Source of the DNA: CAZUNB01 sp964622235
Lineage (GTDB): Bacteria > Patescibacteriota > Saccharimonadia > Saccharimonadales > JAGPDM01
Assembly (NCBI GenBank): GCA_964622235.1
Contig: CAZUNB010000003.1
Coordinates: forward strand, 1 to 52,553
Reading direction: 5' to 3'
Length of the DNA stretch: 52,553 nt
Part shown: piece after piece, positions 35,102-43,565 of the stretch
Numbering within the stretch: position 1 is the stretch's first letter
Layout: each line of letters opens with the position of its first letter
Translations under genes and position numbers: made by a program
Notes under the pieces: model-generated
What the model was told of the DNA's origin: nothing
Databases searched by the model: none
The model's input: only the letters and a program-made list of their open reading frames with translations

Positions 35102-35381
35102 ATGGATAACGAAATGATAAACTATCCTTTGAAACGGAACCACCAGTTGAACCTACAATACAACAACAACTTGATTCGCTCGAGGAATTAGCGGATAGAT
35201 GATATAGCGTTTTGAGCTACAAGGGAAAGGATCTCTTCGTGGTGGTGCTCTATACGCTGAAGTTAATGCAATACTACTAGGTATAGAAGCTGAAAGACAA
35301 GCATTACTGGTTACTCAGGAGTAAGGAACCCCAATCGACGATGCAGTATAATCTCTACCTCAAGCCATGCTTAATGAGTAA
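35102..35381 (+). pseudogene. Decayed gene with frameshifts and stops
   Basis: The 520-bp gap 34964-35484 contains fragments that read like one protein. ATG at 35102 (MDNEMINYPL) is followed in another frame by FETEPPVEPTIQQQLDSLEE and a stop near 35201. After a further frame change ELQGKGSLRGGALYAEVNAI continues to VTQE, TAA, GTPIDDAV, TAA, SLPQAMLNE, TAA (ends 35381). Two in-frame TAAs can be explained by CAA or GAA changes. The family is not recognised. The flanks (34964-35101 and 35382-35484) hold nothing I can name. Confidence 0.5.
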
Positions 35382-35484
35382 CTTAGAATAATAATAAGGT
35401 CTTTAGCTATTAGTCGTTTGTTTTCAGCTCAGGAAAATAAACTAGTAGTTGATTGTTGAATTAATTACTAACGGATTAAAACAC

Positions 35485-35802
35485 TTAATTATTTTCTCTA
35501 GGTTTTTTATCAATCAAAACATCTTGTTGCCACTTGCTTGGCTTCTTATCGGTACGGTGGATGCAACCGACCCAACAGCAAGGACGTTTTTTGCCATCAA
35601 GAAGCTCCTCAACTGTTCTTTGGATTCTCCTAGCTCGAGTTTTGTCTTGTTTGGCATCTTCAACCCAACAAATAAATTCATTTCTGGCGATCTTAGTTAT
35701 GTTCTCCCAACGTTCAGTTATTTCCCCAGTCTCAGTTAATGCATTGATTAAATCATTTGGTAATTCATGAACCAATCCGCCAGAAAGTATTTCTTTGTTC
35801 AT
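35485..35802 (-). CDS. YdeI/OmpD-associated family protein
   Basis: 105 aa. The family's hallmark string is visible: ARNEFICWVEDAKQDKTRAR, RRIQRTVEELLDGKKRPCCW and VGCIHR. An N-terminal LVHELPNDLINALTETGEI precedes it. This is the C-terminal helical part of the YdeI family, some members of which are linked to bacteriocin protection or stress; a biochemical role is not known. The Cys residues CCW-x-GC are kept. The start MNKEILSGG has little ribosome-site support. Confidence 0.8.
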   Translation of the reverse strand: MNKEILSGGLVHELPNDLINALTETGEITERWENITKIARNEFICWVEDAKQDKTRARRIQRTVEELLDGKKRPCCWVGCIHRTDKKPSKWQQDVLIDKKPRENN

Positions 35803-35909
35803 AATAGTGATTATATCATCAGTGTATTTATATAAAATGTCATAACAATCAAAGTCGCTTCAGTGCTGTTTGATTTATTTCAATCTACCATTCATAATCA
35901 GAGTATAAT

Positions 35910-36995
35910 ATGCCAAATCAAAATAAAGTCATAATAGATATCAGAAGTCGAACAATTGTTCGAATTATACTCGTTATCCTCGGTTTTGGTGCGCTACTTT
36001 ATTCAATGTACTTAGCGAAAAGTGCGATTATCATCTTGTTTGCAAGTGCTTTCCTGGCAGTGGCCGTCAGTCCACCAGTTAATTGGCTAAGTGAAAGAGT
36101 CCCAGGGAAAAGTCGAGCGCTTGCGACCGCTATTAGTTATACAACCGTTCTAATTCTTATATCCAGCTTGCTCTACAGTTTTGTTCCTACGCTTGTTAAT
36201 CAAACCGAACAATTTATCGACAATTCTCCGGGCTTTATCGCAGACATATCTTCCGGCAACAATGAAATCTCGCGAATTATAAAAAAATATAAGCTAACTG
36301 ATAGTTTAGATGAAATCCAAGGTGAGGTTACTAGTAAATTATCAAAATCTGGTGGTCCAATCCTTTCGTTCATTGGTTCAATTTTCACTAACGTTGCTGT
36401 TGTTCTGACAGTAATAGTACTAACATTTTTCATGTTAGTTGAAGGTCCTGCTTGGATTACTCGATTCTGGGAGCTATTTCCACCAGATAACCGTAGTCAT
36501 CATAAAAAAATGGCAGCAAAAATGTACCATATTGTTACTGGATTCGTAAATGGACAGATTTTTATCGGTACGATCGCAGCAGTTTCTTCATTTGTTGTCA
36601 TGACTATTCTTGGCGTGGAATATGCTCTACCCTTAGCCGTTTTTGTGGGTATCTTCGATGTCATACCAATGATTGGCGCAACGATCGGCTCAGTGATTGC
36701 CGCGGGTGGATCATTACTGACAAGCGTAAGTGCTGCAGTTATTATGTTGATTTACTTTGTCATCTACCAGCAAATTGAGAATAACCTTATTCAGCCTTTT
36801 GTGCAGAGTAAAACGGTAGACATTTCACCGTTACTGATATTGGTCGCCGCATTAGCTGGTGTATATGTCGCAGGCCTGCTCGGTGCCATAGTAGCCATTC
36901 CGATTGCTGCGTGCATCAAAATATTTGTAAAAGATTATATTTATCACAATATTATCGTAAAACGAAAGAACGAAGAAACCAAGAAAACTAGCTAG
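35910..36995 (+). CDS. AI-2E family transporter (UPF0118)
   Basis: 361 aa with about seven to eight hydrophobic segments. The order is typical: two segments at the N-terminus (RIILVILGFGALLYSMYLAK and SAIIILFASAFLAVAVSPPV), then a polar outside domain (residues 100-160). Next comes NGQIFIGTIAAVSSFVVM, followed by FVGIFDVIPMIGATIGSVIA and the signature QQIENNLIQPFVQSK. Members have been linked to autoinducer-2 or Na+/Li+ export. TATAAT touches the ATG directly, and CATAAT lies 11 bases upstream, so the leader is very short. Its 3' end overlaps cysS by 8 bases, tail to tail. Confidence 0.88.
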   Translation: MPNQNKVIIDIRSRTIVRIILVILGFGALLYSMYLAKSAIIILFASAFLAVAVSPPVNWLSERVPGKSRALATAISYTTVLILISSLLYSFVPTLVNQTEQFIDNSPGFIADISSGNNEISRIIKKYKLTDSLDEIQGEVTSKLSKSGGPILSFIGSIFTNVAVVLTVIVLTFFMLVEGPAWITRFWELFPPDNRSHHKKMAAKMYHIVTGFVNGQIFIGTIAAVSSFVVMTILGVEYALPLAVFVGIFDVIPMIGATIGSVIAAGGSLLTSVSAAVIMLIYFVIYQQIENNLIQPFVQSKTVDISPLLILVAALAGVYVAGLLGAIVAIPIAACIKIFVKDYIYHNIIVKRKNEETKKTS

Positions 36996-38412
36996 TTGCA
37001 GTTGTGCGTTGCCATATAACGCCGAATGGTTTATCCAGTAACTTAATGTCATCATTTTCTTCAAGTTGTTTCCTTATATCGTCCGATTGTATAAATTGTT
37101 TTTCATTACGAGCCTGCTCTCTTTGAGCTATCTTGTGTTTTATGGAATTACTAATATCTATTCGATTGATAAGTGGCAACCCAAAGGCACTGTCAATAAA
37201 ACTAAGATAGCTTTGCAATTCAACAGTTTGATTTTTATCCAGTGGCTGTTCGCCGAACTGGTCGACTATCTTTGATAGTTCAGACAATGCCTGCGCCATA
37301 GAAAGATTATTTTCTAGATATCTAGTAATTTTTTCTCGTGATTTCGTCAGTATAGCTTTGACGTCTAATATGCTCGAGTTTCCATTTGGTTGGAACTGAC
37401 GGTCGGCTAATCCATATATTGAAAACAAAAAGGTTTGGGCTGCAAAAAGACTGTCAAAACTGAAATTTAAGCGATGCTGATAATGTCCTTGGAGAACCAA
37501 TAAACGAAACGCTATTGGATCTATACCTTTCTCAACAATATCACTTAATTTATAGAAATTATTCTTGCTCTTTGACATCTTGCCGCCATCAACTAAGAGA
37601 TGCTCGCTGTGCATAAAGCAATTACAAAAATTGCCATTTCCAGTTGCAACGCTCTGCGCAATCTCATTTTCATGGTGTGGGAACTTTAGGTCAATGCCAC
37701 CAGTGTGAATGTCGAATGGTTGACCAAGGTTAGCAGTACTCATAGCTGAGCATTCAATATGCCAACCTGGTCTACCGGTGAAGTCGTTATCTTTAACAGT
37801 GAACTTCCAGGCTGGTTCATTATCTTTCTGCTTTTTCCAGATTGCAAAGTCAGCAGCTTGGTCTTTATCATATTCGTCATTTTTAATTCTAGCCTGTTGT
37901 TTGTTGATGGCTATATTTTCTAAAACTCCGTATTTATAACCAGCTTTTTGAAAGGCAGAAATACTGAGGTAAATTCCGTCATCACTCAAATACGCAATAT
38001 TCCTTGTGATTAGTGAGTTAATAATTTCTTGAATCTGAACTATCGATGCGCGGGCGCTAACAATTTGCATAGCACTGACATCAAAATTAAGCTTTGTTAA
38101 ATCATCTATGAATAATTTGTGATATTTGTCTGTGAATTTAATCAAAGCTTCCATCGGCTTTAGGTCTGGAAAGTTGTCTTGACTGTCTCGGATCGTCTTG
38201 TCGTCGACATCAGTTATGTTCATAACGTGTTTAATACTAGTTCCATCAAGTTTAGCTGTACGTCGCAGGATATCTGCCCAAATGTAGCTAAGTAGATTAC
38301 CAATGTGAGCATGATTGTAAACCGTAGGACCGCAGGAATAGATGCCTAGTTGGCCTGGTTTTATTGGTTTAATGTCTTCAATCTGTTTACTAAGAGAGTT
38401 ATAAAGTTTCAT
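36988..38412 (-). CDS. cysS: Cysteinyl-tRNA synthetase
   Basis: 474 aa, class I. YSCGPTVYNHAHIGNLLSY holds the first zinc Cys and the HIGH-type motif. GWHIECSAMS and GGIDLKFPHHENEIAQS hold the remaining Cys, His and Glu of the zinc site, and GGKMSKSKNNFY is the KMSKS loop. The zinc site is thus complete, in contrast to DnaX and RecR here. AAGGAAG lies upstream of the ATG at 38412 within the end of the preceding DHH gene (14-bp overlap), so the two form an operon. Confidence 0.97.
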   Translation of the reverse strand: MKLYNSLSKQIEDIKPIKPGQLGIYSCGPTVYNHAHIGNLLSYIWADILRRTAKLDGTSIKHVMNITDVDDKTIRDSQDNFPDLKPMEALIKFTDKYHKLFIDDLTKLNFDVSAMQIVSARASIVQIQEIINSLITRNIAYLSDDGIYLSISAFQKAGYKYGVLENIAINKQQARIKNDEYDKDQAADFAIWKKQKDNEPAWKFTVKDNDFTGRPGWHIECSAMSTANLGQPFDIHTGGIDLKFPHHENEIAQSVATGNGNFCNCFMHSEHLLVDGGKMSKSKNNFYKLSDIVEKGIDPIAFRLLVLQGHYQHRLNFSFDSLFAAQTFLFSIYGLADRQFQPNGNSSILDVKAILTKSREKITRYLENNLSMAQALSELSKIVDQFGEQPLDKNQTVELQSYLSFIDSAFGLPLINRIDISNSIKHKIAQREQARNEKQFIQSDDIRKQLEENDDIKLLDKPFGVIWQRTTATS

Positions 38413-39427
38413 CTTCTTCCTTTTGTTTTTCGGCCTTTTTCTCGATAAAAAGTTTTAAGATTTCTTTCTGCAAGTCGGCACGGTTCCAGTCGCGTGTTTT
38501 AAACCCGGCTGCAAACGGATGTCCGCCGCCTCCGAAGCTTTCGGCTATTAGGTTACAAACTTGTGCCTTATCACTACGTAAAGCCCCTGTGATGCGGTCA
38601 GGGTACTCTTTTAATGCAATAATCATCTCGACCGGGTCGGCAAAACGTAACTCTTCTGTAACAAGCACGCTTGGATTATATTTATCACTATATTGTTTAA
38701 TTTCTTCGTAGGGAATGTTGATGATTGCCAGTGTGTTATCGAAAAAGTATTCCACTCTCTGTAATAGCTTAGCTTTGTAGTTGACTATTTCTACTGTTTT
38801 ACCCATCGACTGCTTACGCTCGTGATCTAATTTTGCAACGTTGAGCTCATGGTTTTCGACTAAATCAGCCATAATTCGATAGGTTCCAGCTGTTGTTTTG
38901 ATACTTGTTAATCCAAGAGAGTCACTCAAAATGCTTATAGCCATCACTTTTGCGGTCTCTGGGCTGATTGGCCAGTCGTTAGCTTTGACGATGTGATAGA
39001 GGACCTCACTGGTGGCGACCGACTTGTTGTGGTTGATGTGCAGTGTTGTGTTTGGGATTACATCGACAGTATCATGATGGTCTATGATAACAAACTTCGG
39101 CCAGCTGCCTGCGAACGTTTCATTGATGTGCACGATTGCTTTCTCCATCGGAGAACTTGAAGAGTTGTCAACTAATATTAGTAAATCTGTTTTATTTGGA
39201 ATTATTTTTTTGATGCGCTCCCAGCCAACAATGTAATGCATGTGCTGAGGCATATCGACAGCACAATAAAGTGAAACTTCTTTGCCTAAGTCGGTTAGTA
39301 TGTTTTCCAGCGCAAGTGCCGTACCAAGGCTATCGGCATCCGGGTTTTCCGCCTGTATTACAGTCACATTGCGGGATTCTTTAACAATTTCTGCTAATTG
39401 TTTGGCTTCTTGTTTGATTTTCTCCAT
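38399..39427 (-). CDS. nrnA: DHH-family phosphoesterase (NrnA-like)
   Basis: 342 aa from the ATG at 39427 (MEKIKQEAKQLAE). NPDADSLGTALALE, LVDNSSSSP and IDHHDTVDVIP are the metal motifs of the DHH domain. GGGHPFAAGFKTRDW ends the DHHA1 domain. Such proteins degrade nanoRNA, pAp or cyclic dinucleotide products. A TATGAT -10 is about 12 bases before the ATG and no ribosome site is seen, giving a very short leader. It is the first gene of the pair with cysS. Confidence 0.9.
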   Translation of the reverse strand: MEKIKQEAKQLAEIVKESRNVTVIQAENPDADSLGTALALENILTDLGKEVSLYCAVDMPQHMHYIVGWERIKKIIPNKTDLLILVDNSSSSPMEKAIVHINETFAGSWPKFVIIDHHDTVDVIPNTTLHINHNKSVATSEVLYHIVKANDWPISPETAKVMAISILSDSLGLTSIKTTAGTYRIMADLVENHELNVAKLDHERKQSMGKTVEIVNYKAKLLQRVEYFFDNTLAIINIPYEEIKQYSDKYNPSVLVTEELRFADPVEMIIALKEYPDRITGALRSDKAQVCNLIAESFGGGGHPFAAGFKTRDWNRADLQKEILKLFIEKKAEKQKEEDETL

Positions 39428-39475
39428 ATTCACTTGTCAATCATATCATAAACCTAAGCTATAACTGATGGCAAA

Positions 39476-40024
39476 CTATGAAAGATCTTCAAGGATTTGA
39501 TTAAGTATCAATGGAAATGAGTCATAACCAAAGTCAGCATTGAAATGGCCAGCATTTTCAATGTGTCGATAATCGCCACCTAATATCTCAGCTATTTTTT
39601 TTCCGGTACCAACAGGAATATAAGGATCGTTGTCGGACTCAAAGACCCTCACGTTTCCCACTCTGCTTTGTGCGGCCGATGAAAACGACTCTATTTTGGT
39701 TCTAAAGATTTTGTCATCTCCTGGATTGAATCTATCTAAAAGTGGATTTGGGGTTGCGACAAGAAAAAGTGCTTTCAGATATTTCTCGGTCTGTTCTAGC
39801 CAGTCAAGCCAAAATAATCCACCAAGACTGTGACCAATAGCAATATCACCGTCCATAACCAACGGAGAAACAATGCTGTCCCAGCTTTTGTAGCTCTGCG
39901 TTTCATCGATCGGTAATTTGGGTACGACTGATTCTATTCCCTGCTCTTCCAGTCTTTGCTGTAGCCAAGGGAATCAGTTCTCGTGTGGACTCCCATCCGC
40001 GCCATGTAGAATTATAATTTTCAT
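39476..40024 (-). pseudogene. RBBP9/YdeN-type serine hydrolase gene with TGA at a conserved Trp codon
   Basis: Read from the ATG at 40024 the frame is MKIIILHGADGSPHEN, TGA, FPWLQQRLEEQGIES and so on to the TAA at 39476, 182 codons in all. The TGA (39976-39974) stands where relatives have Trp (ENWFPWL), so one G-to-A change explains it. The catalytic Ser is in AIGHSLGG, the Asp in ESDNDPYIP and the His in NAGHFNADFG, all unchanged. TGA is a stop elsewhere in this window. A shorter start (MVMDGDIAIG, 39862) would lose the first beta strand. It is either a fresh pseudogene, a sequence error or a case of readthrough. Confidence 0.7.
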
Positions 40025-40076
40025 ATTTTAAGGATATATTATTTCGAATATTTTTATAAATAATCGAGCCTATCGA

Positions 40077-40682
40077 CTATAGAGTAGTTCGATTCTGGAA
40101 CGCACTCGTAAGTGTGCCGATATCGGCATAGTCGAGGTCAACTCCGACGGGCAGGCCGCGAGCCAGACGAGTGATGATGATGTTACTGCCCATCAGTTGT
40201 TTCTGTATATATAAAGCGGTACTTTCTCCTTCGACACTAGCGTTAGTGGCGAGAATCAATTCTTTTACTTTATCGTCTTCGATGCGATCAAGTAATTGCG
40301 TGATAGTTAATTCATCGGGGCCGACATTGTCGAGAGGGTTGAGCAGCCCACCTAGCACATGATACGTTCCATTAAAGCTACCTACCTTTTCAAGCGCGAC
40401 CACGTCGAACGCATCTTCTACGACGGCAATAGTCTGTTTATCACGTTCGTCGTTATCGTATAATGGAGATACTGATTGGTCAGACTCTATTAGCGCAAAA
40501 GTTTTTGGACAATATGCAATATTATCGTGAAGATCGTCAGTTGCTTTAGATATCTTCTTAGCAGCCTCCTTGTTGTGCTCAAGTAAATATAGGGCATAAC
40601 GTTCGGCTGTACGTGGGCCAACCCCTGGCAGTGCACCAAGAGCTTCTATTAAATCAACTAATGCAGAGGGTAATAATGACAT
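40077..40682 (-). CDS. recR: Recombination protein RecR without its zinc finger cysteines
   Basis: 201 aa from MSLLPSALVDLIEALG at 40682, the usual RecR beginning; the frame reaches further upstream into ybaB. The helix-hairpin-helix LPGVGPRTAERYALYLL and the TOPRIM domain (TIAVVEDAFDVVALEK, TNASVEGESTALY) are normal. The C4 zinc motif CxxC...CxxC is reduced to CPKT (C58, T61) and SPLY (S72, Y75): three of four ligands are lost. The protein loads RecA at gaps together with RecO/RecF. ybaB lies directly upstream, the usual partner. Confidence 0.93.
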   Translation of the reverse strand: MSLLPSALVDLIEALGALPGVGPRTAERYALYLLEHNKEAAKKISKATDDLHDNIAYCPKTFALIESDQSVSPLYDNDERDKQTIAVVEDAFDVVALEKVGSFNGTYHVLGGLLNPLDNVGPDELTITQLLDRIEDDKVKELILATNASVEGESTALYIQKQLMGSNIIITRLARGLPVGVDLDYADIGTLTSAFQNRTTL

Positions 40683-40689
40683 TAGCTGA

Positions 40690-40977
40690 TTACATGCCGA
40701 GATTGCCGAGTGATCCAAGCATCGGCTTCATTTTTTCTTGCGCAAGGCGTTGGCTTTCTTCGACAGCTTTTTTGAAAGCTTCACTCACCCAGTTTTCAAG
40801 TTCTTCAATATCATCAAGATCGATAGCAGTTGGATCGATTGAAACACCTTTTAGTTTCTGCTCACCGTTGATGCGAATAACTACCGCACCATCACCCGCG
40901 TCAGCTTCAATTATTGTTTGTGCTAATTCCTTCTGTAGTTTTTTCATCTTCATCATTGCTTTAGCTTGATCCATCAT
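40690..40977 (-). CDS. ybaB: YbaB/EbfC nucleoid-associated protein
   Basis: 95 aa. An N-terminal helix (AMMKMKKLQKELAQTII) is followed by the beta-sheet GDGAVVIRINGEQKLKGVSI and a C-terminal helix ENWVSEAFKKAVEESQRLAQ. It binds DNA as a dimer. AGGGG is seven bases before the ATG at 40977. It is followed by recR with a gap of seven bases, an arrangement common in bacteria (dnaX-ybaB-recR). Here dnaB and a membrane glycosyltransferase gene have entered between dnaX and ybaB. Confidence 0.92.
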   Translation of the reverse strand: MMDQAKAMMKMKKLQKELAQTIIEADAGDGAVVIRINGEQKLKGVSIDPTAIDLDDIEELENWVSEAFKKAVEESQRLAQEKMKPMLGSLGNLGM

Positions 40978-40996
40978 AATCTGTCCCCTTGTTTAT

Positions 40997-42214
40997 TTAC
41001 TTATCTAGTGTAGCAGCTATATTGTGTTCCTCAATAGTTTTGAATTCGTTGCGTGCAGCTGGAAGTTGTGCCCAGATACCAAAATAGTTGTATATGTGGA
41101 ATAGTGCCACAATAGTGCTTAGTCCAAGAAGAACTGCCCGTCCAAAGGATCTTGCGGCAGGGTTATTCGGAAAAATAATCTTCCATCTTTCTTGTAGTGT
41201 TGAAAGGCCAATAGCAATTGCTACGTAAGCTCCAATCAAGGCTAAAATGTATAATGATGGCGGTAGTCCAAAAATACCGAAAATCAAAAGTACTAAAACT
41301 CCATACCAAACCGTAATAACCGAACGGATGCTCGGCAGATGCATGACAACAATTAGTCCACCGAGCAAGCCAAGCGCCATCTCCGGTAAGCTTAGTAGAG
41401 CAATATTAGGCAGGCCAAACTCGAAACCAACGTCGTTTTGCCAAAAAATCGCTTGTAACAAATTGCCGATATTAGTGTAAAAACTAGTGGCAGTTATATT
41501 AAAAGATTCAGGGATCAACAAAAAAGATTTCCACTGAGAAACATCTACAACTAGGCTGACCACAAACAAACTTGCTACCGATATAAAGGCGATCAAGCCG
41601 AGCGTGCCGGCTTGTCGATTAATCTTCCAATGATTCTTATGTACAAGGTACACGCCGACAAAGAACAACGGCAGTACAACATAAATCGTCCCTGGAGTAT
41701 ACAATGTCAGACCGATGACGATGCCTGCCAGAACGTACCATAACCATTCTTCCCTGTTTTGTATAATTCGCATTGCTACATACAAAAGTGCTGATGGCCA
41801 GAAAAAATAGGTTACGAGCGGAGTCCCAAGACGACTAACGTGCAGTAGCCACCCAGAAGTTGCCACCATAATTAGCATCCAATTACCAACCTGCGCATTG
41901 AGGCTTCTCCTAATTACCTGCCAAAAAAGCAAAGCGGCAATAATACCAAGTAGAATACTCGGGAGTCTAAGAGCAAATGCATTTTCACCGAATAGAACAG
42001 TTGATATATTGACCAGGCCGTAGTAGATAAAGTGGGTAGCTTGATCCGGTTCTAAGCTTTCGGCGGCTCGAAATGTTGCGAATTCACTATTACTAAGACC
42101 TTTAGGGATTGTCCAAAACATATAGCCGTTGGCTAATACTGTGAAAACAAGCGCAGTAATACCACTGACATGGCTTCGTAGAAAAAGTTTTAAATTTCGC
42201 CATTGTTTGTTCAT
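40997..42214 (-). CDS. GT39/ArnT-like membrane glycosyltransferase
   Basis: 405 aa with roughly ten hydrophobic segments. The opening loop AAESLEPDQATHFIYYGLVN and FGENAFALRLPSILLGIIAA are of the PMT/ArnT type, in which an acidic pair in the first loop binds the lipid-linked sugar. It lacks a long C-terminal domain, so is shorter than the usual 500-600. It starts in an ATGA overlap with dnaB. The sugar and acceptor are unknown; a cell-surface polymer is likely. Confidence 0.75.
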   Translation of the reverse strand: MNKQWRNLKLFLRSHVSGITALVFTVLANGYMFWTIPKGLSNSEFATFRAAESLEPDQATHFIYYGLVNISTVLFGENAFALRLPSILLGIIAALLFWQVIRRSLNAQVGNWMLIMVATSGWLLHVSRLGTPLVTYFFWPSALLYVAMRIIQNREEWLWYVLAGIVIGLTLYTPGTIYVVLPLFFVGVYLVHKNHWKINRQAGTLGLIAFISVASLFVVSLVVDVSQWKSFLLIPESFNITATSFYTNIGNLLQAIFWQNDVGFEFGLPNIALLSLPEMALGLLGGLIVVMHLPSIRSVITVWYGVLVLLIFGIFGLPPSLYILALIGAYVAIAIGLSTLQERWKIIFPNNPAARSFGRAVLLGLSTIVALFHIYNYFGIWAQLPAARNEFKTIEEHNIAATLDK

Positions 42215-43563
42215 GAAAAGTCCTCAGTTCGATGTTTCTTATCTAAGTTTTTGAATTGAGTACGAGGACCATCAAAGTACAATTCTATTCTCCCTGTCTC
42301 ACCATTTCGATGTTTCTGGATTAGAATATCGGCGATACCTTGCCGTTCCGTTTCTGGATGATAATATTCTTCACGATAGATAAACAACACAACGTCAGCA
42401 TCTTGCTCAATAGAGCCTGATTCACGCAAATCGGACAGCTGGGGAATTTGTGGACTCCGTGATTCAACACTTCGAGACAACTGTGATAGGGCTAATACAG
42501 GTACGTTTAGCTCCCGGCCAAGCAGCTTTAGTCCGCGACTAATTTCTGAAATTTCTTGTACGCGGTTGTCGCCAGTTTTACCGCTACCGCTCATCAACTG
42601 TAAATAATCGACGACAATTAAGCCAAGTTCCTGTTTTTGATTTTCTCGTCTAGCTTTAGTCCGCATCTCAAGACTATTAATACCTGCTGTATCATCAATC
42701 AAGATAGGTGCCTCTCCTAAAGTTCCCATGGCGTGCCCTAATCGCTCGAAATCTTCGTCAGTCAAATTACCGGTTCGTAGATTCCACGAATTAATTCCAG
42801 ACTCAGAAGCCAAAAAGCGATCAACTAACTGCTCCTTGCTCATTTCGAGTGAAAAAATTAAAACTGGTTTTTTAACTTTGGTTCCGACGTGTTGAGCGAT
42901 ATTTAAAGCTAAACTGGTTTTTCCCATAGCTGGACGTGCCGCTAGAATTATAAGATCAGACGCTTGAAGACCAGCCAACTTTCCATCTAGATCATTAAAA
43001 CCGGTTGGAACACCTCGAAGCTGTCCTTTGTTTTTGTGGAGCAGGTCAAGTCGTTCAAAACTATCAGCTAAAATATCTTCGAGCGCCGTGACATCTTGCT
43101 TTAAACTCTTTTGCGAAACTGCAAAAAGGCTTTGCTCGGCTTGGTCAAGGATCTCCTGAATTGGAGTCATTTCATCATGTCCAAGTGTAGTGATTTCCTC
43201 AGCAGCGCCGAGTAACCGTCGCAAGCTGCCTTTATGTCCGACAATTTCAGCGTATTGTACAATATGGGTAGCCGTTGGTACACCATTAACTAACTCTGTT
43301 AGGTAACTAGCGCCGCCGATTTCCTCGAGTAATTGTTCATCTCGGAGTCGATTGCTCACGGTCAAGACATCAATTGCCCGATGTTTTTCATACAGGTGGC
43401 TAATTGCTGAAAAGATAAATTGATGACGAGGTTCGTAAAAATCCTCCTTTGAAACGATATCAGCAATTCGCAACAGACTGTCACTGTCGAGTAGTACTGA
43501 ACCAAGCAGTGAACGTTCTGCTTCGAGATTCTGTGGTGGAATAATAATTTGATTATTTGCCAT
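42211..43563 (-). CDS. dnaB: Replicative DNA helicase DnaB
   Basis: 450 aa. The N-terminal dimerisation domain opens with PPQNLEAERSLLGSVLLDS. The RecA core has Walker A AARPAMGKTSLALN (near 210-223), Walker B LIVVDYLQLM, and the SQLSRSVESRSPQIPQLSDL and ESGSIEQDADVVLFIYR motifs; LIQKHRNGETG is near the end. No intein. It sits between dnaX (two bases away) and the GT39 gene (four-base overlap), so the replication helicase and clamp-loader subunit are co-transcribed. Confidence 0.97.
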   Translation of the reverse strand: MANNQIIIPPQNLEAERSLLGSVLLDSDSLLRIADIVSKEDFYEPRHQFIFSAISHLYEKHRAIDVLTVSNRLRDEQLLEEIGGASYLTELVNGVPTATHIVQYAEIVGHKGSLRRLLGAAEEITTLGHDEMTPIQEILDQAEQSLFAVSQKSLKQDVTALEDILADSFERLDLLHKNKGQLRGVPTGFNDLDGKLAGLQASDLIILAARPAMGKTSLALNIAQHVGTKVKKPVLIFSLEMSKEQLVDRFLASESGINSWNLRTGNLTDEDFERLGHAMGTLGEAPILIDDTAGINSLEMRTKARRENQKQELGLIVVDYLQLMSGSGKTGDNRVQEISEISRGLKLLGRELNVPVLALSQLSRSVESRSPQIPQLSDLRESGSIEQDADVVLFIYREEYYHPETERQGIADILIQKHRNGETGRIELYFDGPRTQFKNLDKKHRTEDFS

Positions 43564-43565
43564 CT

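Noticed and set aside
35313..35381. TAA reassignment as sense codon
   Set aside because: All intact genes avoid in-frame TAA; frame changes in the same place show decay instead.
39277..39464. Plus-strand short frame opposite the DHH gene
   Set aside because: Lies antisense to a clear gene and has no start signals.
39476..40024. UGA recoded to Trp or another amino acid in this organism
   Set aside because: TGA ends several sound genes here (4633-5004, 12048-13505, purC), and no other conserved gene has an in-frame TGA.
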